A stretch of DNA of 64,000 bases from contig CM067512.1 of NCBI GenBank assembly GCA_034509495.1, positions 5,932,459 to 5,996,458 on the forward strand, given 5' to 3'. This document shows, in pieces, positions 23,030 through 34,460 of this stretch. The DNA is from Acestrorhynchus altus. Lineage: Eukaryota > Chordata > Actinopteri > Characiformes > Acestrorhynchidae. Position numbers and translations under genes: made by a program. The first letter of the stretch is position 1. Each line of letters opens with the position of its first letter. Under the pieces are notes generated by a model. The model made no database searches, was not told the origin of the DNA, and saw only the letters and a program-made list of their open reading frames with translations.

Positions 23030-23645
23030 GATAAGCAGGTCACCTGTAAAACTAGTGAAGCTAGTGCTGAGAGACGTCAATGTCTGCTTCAAACTCGAGT
23101 CGTTGGGTGGCCAAAGTTTGACGTCAGAACAACGTCTAATTCCAAAGGCAATTTAACGTAGAACAGTAAGAGCAGGTGACCTCATGTGATTATGTTGGTT
23201 TGAAATTGTGACGTTTCCAAATTTCACAATCCGAACATCACAACAACGTTTACTTCTGAGGCATGAAGACCAACATCTGCTAAACATAGCATTAACATTC
23301 CGTCATGGTGTTAAGTAGCCAAAATGTAACGTCTTTCTAACATTGGAGGTTGATATCAACACAACATTGGTTTATTATGGATCCATCAAATCAGTGACTT
23401 TCAAAATTCAACGTCTGTACAATGTTCAAGCTGAAACTCAACCTACTGTTGGTGTTAATGCACCCGTGACATAGATTTCCAACCAAATCTCAACATCCGT
23501 CTAAAGTTGGAGTTTGATGTCAACCCAAAGTTGTTTTCTTGATGGATATGTGACTGATTTCCAACCAAAATTCAAAGCCAACTTTCATTTTCAACTAAAC
23601 TCCAATGTCTGTCCGATGTCTGAGTCTTTCGGACAGCACTGACGT
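23030..23645. repeat. Degenerate minisatellite-like fish repeat
   Basis: Repeated phrases of the type 'ccaac-aaattcaacgtctgt', 'caatgtt', 'ggagtttgatgtcaaccc' recur at roughly 80-100 base spacing through the block. They resemble the core of a dispersed teleost DNA element rich in AACGT/GACGT motifs. Units are too diverged to count exactly. Confidence 0.6.
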
Positions 23646-24487
23646 CTGGTGCCTGCTGGCATCATTGAAAATGTTAAAGAGCATATTTAATCGTTCTTCT
23701 CAACAGCTTCATTTTCCATTCCTTTGAACCCCTTTCAAGGCTCGTTTATCTGCGGCAGGTTTTCCGAGGCCGACTGCGAATCCAGCGCGCTTTCCCGACC
23801 ACTTCCCGAAGCTTCTCCATCGCAGCGTTCCCTCTTTCTCCAGCCTTCCCCCCTGAAACAGCTTTTCACTGCCCAACAGATTCAAAGTAACTCAGCTTGA
23901 ACTGAATTCTGGGTAATTATAACTGAGTTGTCTTTAATCACACACTGTTCAAATTTGCACGGCAATGAAATTGTCCTTGATAGAGTGCAAAACGCACTGG
24001 CTGTGCAGGAGACGTAATTACTTTTCTCTTCTTTTTTTTTTTTTTTTTTTTGGAGGATTTTCAACATAAGCCCCTGCAGTTCCACCAGATTAGAGCGACT
24101 ATCAAAGTAAACGTGCTTAATAAAGGCAATTCTTCAGCCAGCACTTGCCGTATTATCAGCATATGTGTCTGCTGTCAAATAAATGGTCAAGGAGCGTAAG
24201 TGGTTATTGTATGGTCAAAATCCCACTGTTCATTAAAGGGAAGAGCAGTGACCCGTGCTCAGGCTGTGTACTTCACCTAATTACATATGTTAAACTGACA
24301 AGCCTGTAAGTGATATGTGACCGTTGAACAGCAGCTGCTGCCCTTTCTATTCCTCTTTCTCTGTTTCATCTGTCGGTTTCTCATAAACTAGCTGCATATC
24401 ACAGCAATCAGGAGTTCCAGTCACGGCTGCAATCAAACGCACCTTATTCGACACCCATCATCCATAATGACCTTCTTGTTACTACAT
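23646..24487. other. Unique intronic DNA with poly-T
   Basis: Poly-T run at 24029-24051; otherwise nothing recognised. Confidence 0.45.
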
Positions 24488-24830
24488 TCAGTGTCCATTT
24501 TGTAGTTCTATCAATACAGGCCGCAGTCCATCAGTCTCTGCACACTTAGTCTTTGACGAGCGTCCGTCTCTGACTTCCCATCTACAAAGAGGGACAAACT
24601 TGGTAGGAGTGTCCAGTTGGGTGGACAGCGAGTAGAAACAGTGTTTAAACACTCCAGCAGCACTGCTGCGTCTGATCCACTCGTACCAGCGCAACACACC
24701 CTAATACAACGCCACCATGTCAGTGCCAGTGCAGTGCTGAGAATGAGCCGCCACCCACATAATAGGTGCAACGCAGTAGGGCTGGGCGATATAGCGATGT
24801 GTATATCGATATCAGGGTAAGTTCTGAAAA
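24488..24830 (-). mobile_element. Dispersed teleost repeat fragments
   Basis: Bases 24488-24770 match a common fish repeat ('cagcagcactgctgcgtctg', 'ccaccatgtcagtgccagtg', 'gcagtgctgagaatga'). It is followed at 24778 by 'gggctgggcgatatagcgat', the terminal motif of another nonautonomous element. Both are partial. Confidence 0.62.
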
Positions 24831-25298
24831 GATCGATACTGTCTATAATCAATCAAATCTTTACTTAGAATATAATACAATAATATTACAATTTTAAGGT
24901 AAAATGACAATGATAACCCAGAAACATTGTCGAACCCAAACCTGACAATGCTTAATTGTCTTTCAATCGGAAAGTGGAATGCATGATATTATGCATGATT
25001 ACAGTCTTAACAACACCAGATGAACCCATTCCATGGCCTCGGTGTATCTCCTTTACTGGCACATAGCTTAAGCTGCTGCACTAATGGAGCAGCTTATTTC
25101 ATGTGTTGGACTAAAGAGTCTCCTATGACCTAAGAGGCTCCTCAGCTGGTGCTTCGCTGAGCAGGGTAAACCTGTCTGATATACAAATCGATGGTGTGTG
25201 GTGTTACGGTGGACTTTAGACACAGTGTTTGCACTGGTCTTAACTTTCAGATGTTCTGGTCTCTTAAGCCAGAGTCAAGGGGTTGCCTTAAAGAGATG
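24831..25298. other. Unique intronic DNA, no gene seen
   Basis: Nothing recognised. Confidence 0.4.
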
Positions 25299-25445
25299 GT
25301 CACATCCATCCATCCATCCATCCATCCATTTTCTATACCGCTTATTCCTGAACAGGGTCACGGGGGAGCCGGTGCCCAGTTGGCAGCTCTGAGCGCAAGG
25401 GCAGGAAACAACCCTAGACAGGGCGCTAGTCCATGGTAGGGCGAG
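25299..25445 (-). mobile_element. Retrotransposon 3' tail with (ATCC)n
   Basis: A (CATC) repeat is followed by 'ttttctataccgcttattcc', 'gggtcacgggggagc' and 'gcgctagtccatggtagggc', the well-known 3' end of a teleost non-LTR element read in reverse from its tetranucleotide tail. Confidence 0.75.
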
Positions 25446-25689
25446 ATGGTCGCATAATATCATATAAAAGGAAGCGAACGAAAAGAAGGTAATTCAGTGT
25501 ATTTTTATACTGGATTCCTCAAACATAAGGCACCTCTCCTAATAAAGCTTTGCCTCTACGTCGCTTGACAATGACCGACATATTGGAACAGACAAAATAT
25601 GGGTATATCGGTCAATTCAATGGAAACTGTTATTTGATGGGATCCTACCATTATTCTAAGGATGTAAAATAAGGGACACAACCCGCCCT

Positions 25690-25820
25690 AGAAGGCTGGT
25701 CTCCAGCAATGTTTGGTTGCTGCCCTACTCAAACACACCCTGTAATAAAGCGATGAGTTGAATCAGGTGTGTTTGAGTTGGGCAACAACCAAACGAAAGG
25801 AGACCGGTCCTCCAGGACTG
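25690..25820. mobile_element. Small palindromic MITE
   Basis: 'ctggtctcc...gtttggttgctgcccta-ctcaaacacacc' on the left pairs with its reverse complement ending 'ggagaccgg' on the right around a short AT-rich centre (25742-25767). Fish genomes carry many such fold-back elements. No transposase is present. Confidence 0.7.
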
Positions 25821-28013
25821 CAGTCGGACACCCCGGGTATCGGGTTCCTGATAAATAGCCGAGAAAGGTGTATGCGTACAGTATGTCCTCATATAGCAAA
25901 TGTAGACATTCTGACATCAGCGTCGTCTGTCACTGGTGTGGAGTTCACCCCCATTACCCTTCTGCGGACAGCAGATGTAAATAAACACCACTGACCCAGC
26001 AGCCAAAAACAAGTGTGGCTTTGGTCACGTCTAGACAAGCGCGATGACCTCATAAACCACACACTCCTCCACACACGTCTGCACAGGACCCACGCCACAT
26101 TTCATACACACACCGAGGCTCAATGAGGCTCGCAGAGCATGGAGAGGCTGAAATACGTCGCGTCACTTGGTGACAAATCACTTCTCCCAGAATGGATCGC
26201 TTTACTCAAGGCACGAGAACATCGTCAGTATGAAAAGGAGACAAATAAACGAATAAATATTAGGCGAGTGAGCTGGAACTGGCACCTCTGCTTCTCAAAA
26301 GCTGGAATTTCAGGAAGGCGGGACCGTCCTGGAGAACCGCCACGCGGTGCCATGCCTGTGCTTTGTCGTGCCTAATTACAGCAATACAATATTTGATGAA
26401 TGTGCAACAGGATTATTTGAATTTGTGACAAAACTCAACAACTAATGCTCGTTGCAACGTGTGCACACTTTCCAGCACAGCTGAGCGTCGCACTGCAACC
26501 CACAGCGACACTCTGTGCCAATTTCAACTTGCTTCTCACTGTCAAAATGCAAATGAAAAGGACAAGAAAGAGAATGAAATAGAGGACTCTATTACTGTCC
26601 ATACTGCAGGAGTAGCAATAGGCAGTGTGTGAAAAGATGAGGTGGTGTGTGTGTGTGTGTGCACGTGTGTGTGTGTGAGTGATGGTGGGGGGTGTTATTT
26701 CAGTTAAATAAGGCCTTTTCTTTGATCTCTGATTCGACTGCACGCCATACAGAAATGGAACCGCAGGTCCTCCTCCTCTTTAATTTTGAGTCCAAAAATA
26801 AAACAAGCTCAAATTCAGATACTTCAAAAAAAATAGCAATGAACTTCAAGGACACTCGATATCCAACCATATGAATCCTATTTCTCCACTCGGTAAAGAG
26901 AAGAATAATTAATCATGGTATAGCCTTACTTTCATCCCCTTACACTGTTGATTCAATTATTTGATGTAAAAATGGTTAGTGGCTAATTTTTTATGATGAA
27001 ATTGAGCAGCGGAATATCACCGACGCTCCCACAATGAACTAGATACATTAACAGCAACTTCACTGGCAGATCAGGGATCCGATTCCAAAGAGTCGAGAAA
27101 GGCTTAATTCTTCATTTCATACTTAAGATCAATTTAGATCTTCCAAAATCGAAAGCATTTCTTGGAACACTTGGCATTTTCATAAAATATATGCTCTTAA
27201 AGAACCTCTTAACTTTGCAATTGCGTGCCTTAAGACTGTAAGGTCAGAAGGTCAGTGAGTAAAATTTTATTACAAAATAGCTCCTTCGCTGTGACTTCTA
27301 GGTCTTCTTCAGTGAAAATGTCCATTTCGATTTACAGAGTGAACTGAAAAGGGTACATATTCGAATGTATCTTGCATCGTTTGTAAGATGAACCATGGAA
27401 AACCATGAAGAGTCTATCAAAACACAATAAAAGAAATAATTAAGACTTCCTTCAGTACCTTTTCTCTGAGTCTCGTGTCCTTTGTGTTCTTCTTAAGACC
27501 CTTTGTTGGTAGAAAAGCTCTCGTAAATTCAGGATCCTGGATTTCGGTCATATATTACGTGTGACTTCAACCCGATTTCAGTTTCTGCGTTGAATTTACA
27601 TCATAACCAATGCACTGCTGCATATCTTATGCCATAGTCCTCTCCAGAAATATAAACATCGTGGTGACACAGTTCGCAACATCTACGATTGGTTGGTAGG
27701 AAGCATCGTATGTCCTTCGTATTTACTAGAAAGTAAACAGTCAAATTAGAGCACAAACCACAGACAGAGAATATTACAGAGTCATCTGTACAATAAAAGT
27801 CCAATTTTGATTTCCATTGTCCAACTGGGCAAGCAAGCACACTGCACTACACCATTATAGTCTCTGAGCATGTCTCCCAGTACCACATGACACAGGTTCA
27901 TGCTCTTCTGGATAAGACGCCATGAACGCAAATGTAAAGTCAAACGGCCGCACTGTTCACTTTATTATAATAATATACTTCATTATTAATTATATAATAA
28001 TACATATTATATA
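25821..28013. other. Unique intronic DNA, one (GT)n run
   Basis: (GT)n at about 26643-26677. Otherwise 2.2 kb without a recognised repeat or coding signal. Confidence 0.45.
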
Positions 28014-28537
28014 CAGGGGCTGGACAATGAAACTGAAACACCGGTCATTGTAGTGTGGGGAGGTTTCATGGCTAAACTGGAGCAGCCTGGTGGTCAATCT
28101 TCATTAATTGGACCAGTAAGAGCAGAGTGTGAAGGTTCAATTAGCAGGTAAGAGTTGCCGTATTAGCTCAAAATATTGCAACGAACACAACATTATGGGG
28201 ACATACCAGAGTTCAAAAGAGGACAAACTGTTGGTGCACGTCTTGCTGGTGCATATGTGACCAAGACAGCAAGTCTTTGTGTTGTATCAAGAGCCACAGT
28301 ATCCAGGGTGATGTCAGCACCACCAAGAAGGACCAACCACATCCAACAGGATTAACTGTGGACATAAGAGGAAGCTGTCTGAAAGGGATGTCCAGGTGCT
28401 AACCCGGATTGTATCCAAAAAATGTCCTTCCCAAGACGAACTGATGCTGTATTGGACGCAAAAGGAGGCCCTAGTTCACCAAACTAATAAATGACTGTGG
28501 TCTAAAACCAGGTGTTTCAGTTTCATTGTCCAGACAG
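28014..28537 (+). mobile_element. Tc1-derived MITE, copy 4
   Basis: Flanked by TA at 28012-28013 and 28538-28539. The left end 'caggggctggacaatgaaac' is intact; the right end is mutated in its last bases (ccagacag instead of ccaacccctg). Same core deletion as the others, full leader present. Confidence 0.9.
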
Positions 28538-30233
28538 TAAGTCTGCTGGCACACGTATGGCATAAAACATTAGAATGGACATGTGGAAGGAAGCTGATGA
28601 TCATTTCAGCAAACAAACTGGAAACAGACTTTAGAGGTTAAATCCGAAACCCGAGCCAGAACGAGCAGCTTTCCTCTAAGTTTGCGAAGACACGCTTTTA
28701 TCATCTAATTTCGTTCTTTTTTTGACATTTGAAGTGGTGTCAGAGGAAATGAACAGAAATAAAGTCACGACATCATTAACGAAAAAAAGGCAACTCCATA
28801 AACGAGACAAAGCTGGTGGCTGACCCTCAGCAAGGTGATCCTGCCACCGGCTCATCAATCAGGAACCGTTACGGCAGAGATAATGGAAAATCACACACAC
28901 AGGGAAAGGTCCTCACACGGGGCAGCGTTTTCTCACTTGTTTACTCTCGTTCACGATGTTCTATTTATTTCATTACACCTGGCTTTGAAGTCCCGAATGA
29001 AAAGGAGACACGGCAGTACGGCTATGATATGAAAGTTCAGCCACTGATAGAGATCTGACGGGATATGAAACATTAACTTGGCCAGATTACGTTTCATAAT
29101 GTCAGTTTTTACTTGGGTATTCGCTGAGTATCAGTTTCATTATATTTACTATATTACAGCATATAATTACTATATATCATTTCTATATTAATTTGCCTTG
29201 AGTCATGATAATGATTTTTCTTGGACAATATATTGTCCCAGTTGTAACTGCAAAAAACAAAATTATGGTCATTTTAAGACCAGTTCATGACACGGATTTG
29301 ATAATAACATAACATTTATTACAATTACAACCATTTTAAGAGTCCTTTCTTATATATATTGCAATATATATATATATATATAGACTATATGATATATTCT
29401 TTATATTTATATAGTGTTTCTTCTTATTTAGTATAATTATTATCTTATCTTTCTTCTCTTTGCTGTACTGTTGCTTCTTCCTTATCATCTCTCTTCTGCT
29501 GGTCTGGCCTGGGTCAGTCATTTGTCTGGGTCAGCTCTTTTTTTCAACTCCTCTAGAGACCAGGCCGTCCCAGAACAGCGCCCCGCGCAGCCGTACACGT
29601 ACATGTACGTGTGCAGACGTATTGGCCTGCATGCACTAGACGACTGTAAATACCCTACAATAACCAAAGCCATCACTATACACACGATGACGTTTTTTTT
29701 TAATAAACAACATAAATAAAATAAAAAAGTAATAAAAATCCCATAATATTCTGTAATATACTGTCACAGCGACATCACTGTGAAAAATACCACGAGACAC
29801 AATTCTGGTCATACCACCCAGTTCCACCAGGCATGATGGTGCCTACATAATTAATATTCTTCCATGATTGGGAATCTTCTCATTCGTATGAGTGGGAACT
29901 GCCGGATATTATTGGAAAATGGAAATATGGTCTCCTTTCCACTTTGGAAAATAGAGTTACGTCCAGTACCAGCTAAAAACATCTCTCTCTAACAAACCAA
30001 CTCTTCATCTAAGATGATTTTAGCCTTTATCCACACAACCCAGTTGCTTGGTACTGATCACATTACACCCCACACACTCCCCCCCACACACACACCCCTC
30101 TCTGCCTGTGAAACATCATTTTCACTGAGCCGGCTGGGAGTGAGGACGTTTACATTAAAAGGGAGAGCCGGGTAATCAGTGGCTTTGAGGAGAAGATAGT
30201 GGCTCGGGCTTCTGAGGGCAGCAAGCCAGTTGC
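28538..30233. other. Intronic DNA, no gene seen
   Basis: Includes AT runs near 29360-29385 and an 18-bp perfect palindrome at 29595-29612 (core cacgtacatgtacgtg). The 28780-29060 part is repeat-free. Open frames under 85 codons show no domain. Confidence 0.45.
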
Positions 30234-30245
30234 TTTTTTTTTTTT

Positions 30246-30320
<75 letters not shown>
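30234..30320. repeat. T-run plus (CT)n microsatellite
   Basis: A T tract then about 37 CT units with one TA change. Confidence 0.95.
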
Positions 30321-31539
30321 ATTCTTCCCTCCAACCTTTTAAAGAGACATCCCCTGAGAAGGGCCAAGCACCACAGGAGGATATTGCCTCTCCATCAGCG
30401 GGGGCCACCTTCTCTCTTATTAGTCTCCAGTCTTCTATCCCACGCATAAATATGTGAAAGCTCCAGCCATTTTCACTTTCAGTCATCGCGTGGAGCCGCC
30501 ATGAGCGAAATCACACAGATTACAAGGCTGGCATGTCGTGGCGTGGGTTCGCCATTGTGCGTTTCCACCGACTACGCGACTAAATGAGGCATGTTTATTT
30601 ATCAAATTAGCACTAATGGACTTCAAGGGCCCTGATTGAGAAGGGCAGTTCAGTCCGTGTTTACTTTTGCATGGAGAAAAAAAAAAAAAGAGACAGAGAG
30701 ATCCTGATAACACATTCTAATAATAATTGCAGGACACTCTCATCACTAATAGAGTACCGCTGTGGAGGGTGTGCTGCATTAGGTGGGAATACCACTTGAA
30801 CGAGTGCTCGAATAGCTTTGGAGAGAGAAAAAAATGGGCAAAAAAAAGGTAAAATACATAACTGCCTGGGTGAGGAGTATATTGACCCAAAAGCACAGCA
30901 CCAAATTGACTGTGATAAATACCCACCAGGACCCTGAAATGAGTCAAACTTACAGACGGTGACTCTGTGCTAGTGCTCTCCACTGGCTTTATTTCAATAA
31001 TAGAGGAGGGCGGAGGGGAGAGGAGGGGAGGGGAGGGTGGAGGGGGGGGTGCAAGCTTGGTGATGACAGTTGGAAAAGTGGAAGAGGGATTTTTTTTTTT
31101 TTGTTACCAAAGACCTCCACTACCTGCTCTGGCCCCCAGCGCTCCCGGCAACATGGGAGCATCAATCACTGTCTCACCACCCACAGCCACTTGTGTGGCC
31201 AAGGCCGAGACGAGGAGCCAGCTTACATATGGCTAAGCACTAATTTAGTTAGGCAGATCTGCTGTTTGCTGTTCTCCCAGCCTGCTGATTATCAACCGAT
31301 ATGCATTTGCTTCAGGGGATATCTGTGTATAATATCCTGCTCAGAGAAAGAAAACACAAGTTACGGAGCCTTTTCTCTCCAGAGTAGCAGTTATTTAGAG
31401 ATGGTGGCGTTAAAGCGTCAAAAGCATACTTTATCCCATCAGGACCTTCATAACATGTTTTACAGCTCAGTAAAGAACCCAAAGCCCAGTTTAAAGATAA
31501 TTTATTGAGTGTTTAAGGTGTTATTTGATGTTTAAATGA
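30321..31539. other. Unique block, candidate conserved noncoding element
   Basis: Bases 30430-30660 are repeat-free with balanced composition. G-rich (GGGGA)n-like patch at 31010-31050 and T-run at 31090. No protein family recognised in the 135-codon frame at 31101. Confidence 0.4.
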
Positions 31540-31730
31540 TTAAATTTATTATTATTATTATTATTATTAATAATAATAATATTAATATTATTATTGTTGT
31601 TGTTATTAAAATTATTACTATCCTTATTATTGTTGTTGTTGTTGTTATTTAAATTATTATCTTTATTATTATTATTATTATTGTTATTGTTATTATTATT
31701 ATTATTATTATCTTTATTATTATTAGTTAT
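31540..31730. repeat. (ATT)n compound microsatellite
   Basis: ATT/TTG/TTA units for about 190 bases. Translates to poly-Asn or poly-Leu, which is meaningless. Confidence 0.95.
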
Positions 31731-31732
31731 AT

Positions 31733-32090
31733 TAGGTCTGGGCAAAAAATCATATTCCAATATTTTTTGGCTGAATGACGATACACGATATGAGAAATAC
31801 AATGTGAAATATCGTGACAGTCCATGAAATCCTTTATCACGACAGCCTTATTTAAACATAATGAAAAGTCAGCATTTCCTCTTTTTACACACACATCATC
31901 TTACACCCCCTCCATGCTGTGTGTGAGGACATGAGTGGGGTTGTAGGGCAGCTGAGAGCAGGGGGCGGAGCTGAGAGCAGGGGGTGGAGCAGAGGGCAGG
32001 GGGCGGAGCAGAGTTAAAGATTAAAGATTGAAAGAGTAATATAAACTTTATTGCTAATATAAACAAGGCCGATATATTGCCCAGCCCTAG
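31733..32090 (+). mobile_element. Nonautonomous DNA transposon with internal minisatellite
   Basis: Inverted ends 'taggtctgggcaaaaaatc' and '...gatatattgcccagccctag'. Inside, at about 31950-32013, three to four GC-rich units of the form 'ctgagagcagggggcggag' are tandem. Other copies lie at 21530-21808 (reverse), 44289-44549 and 52225-52461. It inserted directly beside the ATT array. Confidence 0.72.
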
Positions 32091-34460
32091 GTCAAATGTA
32101 TTTTTTTACATTTATTCATTTATTCAGTCAGAAATGGGCTTTTCATATTTGACATTTCAAAGATCTGTCTAAATGAGAAAGTTTTGTGAGAAACGTTCTA
32201 ATAACCTGTGATGCAAACACTTAATACGTCACACATTTTCAGAAGATTTGTTTCATTTTATTTCTAGAAAGTTACAAACTAACCTTCCTGGAAACTTCCT
32301 GGAGACCAGACAAACTGCCAAACATTCCAATAACATTCATGATAAAAGCTATCTTTAGCTAGTATAAAGGTATAAAGCCTAACACAGACCCCTGAGGGCC
32401 CCCAATTTTTTTCCCCAATCATTTGATATTGCCATAGCAACCTGCATTCCCATAACCTGCAGAGACTGGAGGTGATGAGCTGCTCTCCAGTATCAACAAC
32501 ATCATATTCTCCAGGGTTTTTTTTTACTATCTCACTTTCATTAATGTCTGACGTTTGCGTACATTTCTGGGCATTCTTGGGGTTTTGGGGTTTGGATTTG
32601 GCCCATTTTCCTGTTTTTGTTTTGGTTTTGTTTTGTTTTTGTTTGAGGTTCATGTACTGACGTCTCGTTATTCAGCCACACCAACAAAAATTACAATTGT
32701 CCATTCGATGTCCTTTTTAATTCGCTTTAGAATACAACACTGCAACACAGTCATGGGGTCAATTACCAGCAGACAAATCTCAAAACGATGCCTTCCTGAC
32801 TGGTTGCACACGTTGCAGCTAGTGCAGCTAATAATCTGTAGTCGTTCCCTTGCTCCAGAGGCTACTGACGTCCCCCAGCAGAAACACAGACATGTGGGGA
32901 AACTGCAAAAGGCTCTCTTGCGTGGGCAGAGCATGAAACCTCTCTGTAGTCAGACAGATTGCAGAAAGGATCTCTGAATGGAAGAGAGGTGAAAAACAGC
33001 CTGTAAAAATACCCTCATTATACACAGGTATTATTTCGTTAATGCAAGTCCCCAACTAAGCGTGCCTTTACGTTCCCCCTGCCCCACTTTTGCATGTCCG
33101 AGCCTTTCTTCTGTCTGGCTCCCAATGCCTGAAAGGAAGCGGTGGGTAAAAATCTAGCATCAGCTCACCAAACAAGGGTATTTAAGATCAATGCCACGAC
33201 GACATACTTGCCCTCTCCCCTCTGAAGGACATCAAACGCTCATGTAATGGGAGTCAGTGCAATAGATGTCATCGTAATAAATGCAGCACATCTCAGTAAT
33301 GAGGGCCTCTGGCCGACAGGAGAGAGAGCGAGAGAGAGAGACATTAAACAGGCCCGGCTGCCAGAACGTTCTGAATGTCTTTAAACAGATGGCCGTCCAT
33401 TTTTGTCTTCGTGCAAACAATATCGGTACCGCCACACTTGTTTACTCCGGAGCAACATTCCCTGGGATGTCCTCATCGCGGTTTGACAGCAGCATTGTCC
33501 TATAAACTAGGAATTGCCGGGAGGTCGCTGGGTGTGGAAAAATGTATCAGCTTTCTCTAATAATGGACGGGTGGTTAATGAGACGAAATTCCGGGAGGGC
33601 AGCGTAAAATTAGGCTGTAAAAGTTTAGTGCTTGTCAGCCTCAATCAACGTTGCCGAGCGGACATTGTGCATGCACTGCCGTTAAGTCAATGGCTCGCAT
33701 TCACCGGCATTTTTCGCACTCTCCATTACTCACGGTAGAGACACGGTACTTGTCATCGCTCATAATCCCGGCTTTGCATTCAGATGCATCCATTCTTTGC
33801 GGCCCAACTGCGAGGGTCCGAAGCATTAATCATGTATTTCATCAGGTTAAGCAGCTAATAACAACTGCTTAGCAGCGATACACTTATAAGCTTGAAGGGA
33901 ATTGAGCTCATTTTTCAAAACAGCAGCTACTTAAACTGACAACTGCTCTTTAAACGCCTCGTCCTCATTCCCACTCCTTAGCGCTAATGCCGCTGGATTA
34001 TTGTGTTCACGGGTGCCGTCATTGCTGTCTCAGAGCAATTTTTTCCACCTGTTGGAGCCAAGCGTTCTCCCCTCCTCTGCACGGGCCTGCTGTCTCAATT
34101 GATACCATGTGGGTTGGCGATACAAAGCCCCATTATTTTTCCCAAATTCCTCGCAGAAACAAATTTATCTTGTTTGACTTGTGGGCTGGCCTTCACTCCA
34201 GCAACAAGAGGTCTCTCCATCCTGGAAGCGCTCGCCGCTGCAGTGAAAACAAGGCGATCCCCAGTCCGCCCCTCGCAAAAGACCCCGTCCTCCGCGCCTT
34301 ACGCATTAAAGCTCTCCACACACTGCAGGTTCTTTCAACTGCCACGTTGAAATCAACAGCCAATACACACCGCTTAACAAAGCTATGATCTGCCGGTTCC
34401 TCCTCGGAGACCCAAGAACAGAAGCAGCGGCGGGAACGCGAAGAAGACGTCTTCAAGTGA
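32091..34460. other. Unique intronic DNA, repeat-poor
   Basis: No repeat family recognised for over 2.3 kb apart from T/G-rich 'gttttgttttg' near 32610-32645 and a short GA tract at 33322-33342. Bases 33230-34400 are GC-moderate and repeat-free. Overlapping frames of up to 140 codons lack any recognisable motif or splice structure. Confidence 0.45.

Noticed and set aside
31521..31802. Poly-Asn and poly-Leu frames
   Set aside because: Direct translation of the ATT microsatellite.
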